Positions 61,111 through 64,000 of a DNA stretch of 64,000 nt are shown here, one piece after another. A program made the position numbers and the translations under genes. The notes below the pieces were generated by a model. The model was given only the letters and a program-made list of their open reading frames with translations. It did no database searches and was not told the origin of the DNA. Within the stretch, counting starts at the first letter, position 1; each line of letters begins with the position of its first letter. The DNA lies in the NCBI GenBank assembly GCA_014773175.1, contig VXCM01003415.1, positions 27,255-91,254 on the forward strand, read 5' to 3'. Source of the stretch: Lucifuga dentata (taxonomy: Eukaryota > Chordata > Actinopteri > Ophidiiformes > Bythitidae).

Positions 61111-61420
61111 ACAGCAGAAGAAAATGAAAAACGTTTTATCCACAAATACCCAGACCAAGCACAAAACACTAAAGTACAAAACAGCAAGACAACTATGGTA
61201 ACTGGACAACACTGATACACAACTCCATCCATTCATGTGTGTGTGTGTGTGTGTGTGTGTGTGATCCCTCTGTGCCACATGTGACCACCCACCTCCCCGC
61301 TGGCGAGGTTATGGCCAAAGCTCTGCTGGCTGCCATGGAGACACAGACACATTTCTGGCCCGCTTCTGCTTCCTGTTTGTGTTTGTGTGTGGATTCAGAC
61401 TTACAAACAGGTAAACGGAG

Positions 61421-61465
<45 letters not shown>

Positions 61466-61659
61466 TGTGTGTGTGAGATGTGTGTGAAGTCATTGAAACA
61501 CGTTCCCAGGCCAGTAAATGTTGTTTCTCCACTGCACAAGCAATAAGAACTAAACCAAACTAGAACTGAGCCTGAGATCCACTTCTTGTTATAGTTTTGT
61601 GACCAATTAAACAATTAGCGCTTGGATTTCATCGTTCGACCATGCTGCCATGTTTTTTT
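61111..61659. other. Non-coding with TG and GA microsatellites
   Basis: TG repeat at 61236-61263 and a GA then TG repeat at 61423-61475. No gene was recognised. Confidence 0.4.
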
Positions 61660-61911
61660 CATCATCATCTAATTGTACTTTAGTTTTATTGCAGGATACT
61701 TTTAACAAATACTTGAGTATATTTATGAAGTAAAAATATACTTTTACTGCGTTACATTTGGTTTCACTTTGCGTTACTTTTGATTTCACTGTTTGAATTC
61801 AGTCACGTTCAGTTTTTCTCTCGTTGTCAGACACTACACTGTCTGCTTCAGCTCCCAAGTAGCCACGCCCCCACCCTCCGTTTCCATGGTTTCACCCGAA
61901 GCGGAACAGTC

Positions 61912-62016
61912 ATGGCGGAATCAACAGCAGGAGGTTTAGAAGAGGCACATCCCTGGCCACACATTCAAATGCTGTTTTCTTTTCAGCTACATAACGCGTT
62001 GCGTTTTTGTCGCTAA
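61912..62016 (+). pseudogene. N-terminal hAT/BED-transposase-like peptide, broken
   Basis: ATG opens a 34-codon frame, MAESTAGGLEEAHPWPHIQM... then LFSFQLHNALRFCR, then a stop. The HPWPHI--LFSF pattern resembles the start of fish hAT proteins just before their BED finger (HPWPYL--LF-F). The frame ends where the zinc-binding region should start, so it is either a first exon or a decayed copy. Confidence 0.45.
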
Positions 62017-62235
62017 AAATGTGACATTTCAGCTTCTAAGAATCAACATGGAAGTTGGGGAAACGTGGCGATAAGCTGCAACGTTAGCTACTTAACTAGC
62101 TGCTGCTGCTAATGCTAACTCAAGTTTTCCTGTTCTGAGTAAATTCATGAAGCTAACCTAGCTAACTGTCTTGGGGCCAGGCCAGAACTGTCATGATTTG
62201 TTATGTGGTAAATATCTTATTTATTACTGTGTACT

Positions 62236-62362
62236 GTTTCTTTATATGATATGATTTGGATTGTATTAGAAGCTACATATGGCTACGTAGCATTTTTTNG
62301 TTTCTTTATATGATATGATTTGGATTGTATTAGAAGCTACATATGGCTACGTAGCATTTTTT
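62236..62362. repeat. Assembly duplication around a single N
   Basis: The same 63 bases at 62236-62298 and 62300-62362, with N at 62299. Confidence 0.9.
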
Positions 62363-62431
62363 TCCTCAGACGAGACTTTATAGCTTGTTGATTATTCTAA
62401 AGAATAAGCTTGATCAACGAGTAATCTTTTT

Positions 62432-62475
62432 ATAGATACTTTATTACTCAAGTCATTGAGTAATAAAGTATCTAT
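62432..62475. repeat. Perfect 20-bp inverted repeat with a 4-nt loop
   Basis: ATAGATACTTTATTACTCAA, GTCA, then its exact reverse complement. It lies inside the hAT remnant, 92 bp from its right end. Confidence 0.9.
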
Positions 62476-62711
62476 GGTGAGTACTCTTACTTATACTTGA
62501 GTCACTATTATCATAAAGTAATAATACTTTTACTAGAGTACAGTTTCTGGCTACTCTACCACCTCTGACTATGACAAGATGAAATTACTGTATGATTAAA
62601 ATAAGGACATTTAAAAGCACAAAAACACACAAACAAAAGTCAAGTTGAAGGAAATTCCAGGTAACTTAAAGTCAGACAGTTGGATAACAGACATTTTGTC
62701 ATTTTTAGGTG

Positions 62712-62840
62712 TTTTTATTTTTTTTATTTTTTATTTTTTTTTTTGGAGACAATTGCAGCTCGTTGGGGCAGACGCNTTTTTATTTTTTTTATTTTTTATT
62801 TTTTTTTTTGGAGACAATTGCAGCTCGTTGGGGCAGACGC
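62712..62840. repeat. Assembly duplication around a single N
   Basis: The same 64 bases at 62712-62775 and 62777-62840, with N at 62776. Confidence 0.9.
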
Positions 62841-62985
62841 CATAAAAGATCTCTCACCAGACTTAGCAGGGTTTTGGGAATAAACGACTGTAAACACATT
62901 AGAGGCCTGATTGTTGAGCGTAGGAATTCTGCTGGATGAACTAAATGGAATGCTCCCCAGTGGCTGTGGGGATACGAAGCTGTAG

Positions 62986-63016
<31 letters not shown>

Positions 63017-63182
63017 GGACTTATTCACTTATGAAGCAGAAAAGCAGGTTCGCATAAAATCATCTTCCTCTGACATCTGACAGACGATCAGCCTCAAAGC
63101 CAATCACATACATGACATTTAATTTCTACCACGATCTGCAGCGCATTCCTCTCTGGATTTAAACAAGACAAAAAAAAGGAAA

Positions 63183-63311
63183 TTATTTATCTCAACACCC
63201 TTTCTCCTCCAAACCCCTCCACACCACCAGCTCCTCCACCCAGAGTNTTATTTATCTCAACACCCTTTCTCCTCCAAACCCCTCCACACCACCAGCTCCT
63301 CCACCCAGAGT
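63183..63311. repeat. Assembly duplication around a single N
   Basis: The same 64 bases at 63183-63246 and 63248-63311, with N at 63247. Confidence 0.9.
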
Positions 63312-63599
63312 GTTTTATACCCAACAAATGATCTGTGGAAGCGCTGCCAAGCATATAAATTTATCTCAGCATTAGCGCGGCGCTAAATCCAAAGACAGTA
63401 CGTCTTTATTACAGCAGGAATGGCTGCTGCGACACGCCCACACATCCCATTCCAAACAGGAAGTGAAGGAAAAGGTAAACTGGGAATTCAAATCAATGCT
63501 AAAGAAACAGGAAGTTGGTCAGCCATTGGTCTATTTCTGTTTTTAGGCTCTGTCAGGACGGTCCTTTAAGACGAGTATAGTATATTTTTCTTAGATTTG

Positions 63600-63805
63600 A
63601 ATGCTTGTATATGTATAAAGTCTGTCTGTGTTGCATTCAGTGTTAAAAGTTGTATTTGTTTTGTATTTATCGTTGAAAGTTGTTTTCATGCTGCCATCTT
63701 GGCCAGGTTTCTCTTGAAAAAGAGATTTTTATTTTTTTATTTTTAATCTCAATGAGACATACCTGCTTAAATAAAGTTTAAGTAAGTAAATAAATAAATA
63801 AAATG
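63600..63805 (+). repeat. L2-like LINE 3' end
   Basis: ATCTTGGCCAGGTTTCTC, TTGAAAAAGAGATTTTTATT, AATCTCAATGAGACATACCT and TTAAATAAAG, then an AAAT/AAGT simple tail. It is the same family as the minus-strand fragment at 8127-8250. Confidence 0.65.
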
Positions 63806-63913
63806 TATTTTTTTAATTTTGTAGGAGGAGAGGGAAGAATTCATCAATCAAAGTTGATAATTTTACGAGGAAAAGTCAGCAGGTAAAATCAAACAGGAAC
63901 ATTAAAATGGATC

Positions 63914-64000
63914 TTAAAGGACCATACCAGCCATTTTTTGAGCCTAATATATTCAATTTTCATACATGTAACGTTACTGACAATCATTTCCAAAGCATAC
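63914..64000 (+). mobile_element. TTAA-ended MITE, copy 19, cut by the window end
   Basis: Begins TTAAAGGACCATACCAGCC and reads into CATTTCCAAAGCATAC, which is the left end of a + copy. Confidence 0.85.

Larger units (their letters stand above)
61660..62567 (+). mobile_element. hAT-like element remnant, one terminus and an N-terminal transposase-like peptide
   Basis: The right end reads GAGTACAGTTTCTGGCTACT then CTACCACCTCTG, the inverse of the fish hAT terminus CAGAGGTGGTAGAGTAGCC. Subterminal words such as ACTTTTACT and ACTTGAGTA recur on both sides. The left boundary is approximate. It contains an assembly duplication (62236-62362). Confidence 0.55.
62568..63590. other. Non-coding
   Basis: TG repeat at 62984-63012. 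Two assembly duplications are listed separately. No gene was recognised. Confidence 0.35.

Noticed and set aside
61912..62016. A possible host ZBED-type gene
   Set aside because: Only 34 codons before a stop and located inside a hAT remnant, so it is treated as transposon-derived.

Overview
The window looks like vertebrate, almost certainly teleost, nuclear DNA. It is AT-rich and gene-poor, with many dinucleotide microsatellites and many fish-type non-autonomous DNA transposons. Only two genes can be supported. The first 82 bases hold the last codons of a type II classical cadherin on the + strand (LNDWGPRFKKLAEMYG motif, then a stop). At 31013-31657 on the - strand lies a complete single-exon coding sequence for the lysosomal RING E3 ligase RNF152. 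In mammals CDH20 and RNF152 are convergent neighbours, so the cadherin is most likely cdh20 and this is the conserved cdh20/rnf152 block. The roughly 31 kb between the two stop codons is intergenic DNA plus UTRs. The roughly 32 kb above RNF152 is probably its 5' UTR intron or upstream flank.

Most of the rest is transposon-derived. The dominant component is one short inverted-repeat element (full copies about 585 bp, inverted termini about 90 bp, ends TTAAAGGACCATACC / GGTATGGTCCTTTAA). It occurs 19 times plus one lone terminus, in both orientations and in a young and an old subfamily, and covers about 9 kb (14%). I can also delimit at least ten other inverted-repeat or hAT-like elements, several with visible target-site duplications: 1025-1596; 3855-5123 (hAT with a decayed BED finger and a nested 5'-truncated LINE flanked by a 14-bp duplication); 10540-11338; 11963-12973 (about 300-bp inverted repeats, perfect 8-bp duplication); 18676-19192; 25335-25860 (TA-flanked); 29397-29710; 37210-37572; 54628-55041; 57315-57800 (inverted repeats enclosing a palindromic tandem array); and 61660-62567 (hAT remnant with an N-terminal transposase-like peptide). 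LINE 3' tails are scattered through the window.

The assembly carries a clear artefact. Single N characters repeatedly separate two near-identical copies of the same 52-77 bases (12 cases), or interrupt homopolymers and simple repeats (12 cases). These duplications are probably contig ends that were not merged and should not be read as biology. There are also two longer gaps (13 and 150 N).

I found no operon, CRISPR array, RNA gene or new multi-gene system. The most interesting biology is the density and structure of the TTAA-ended element family, including two copies that share the same outer flank, one of which has a second terminus beyond that flank.
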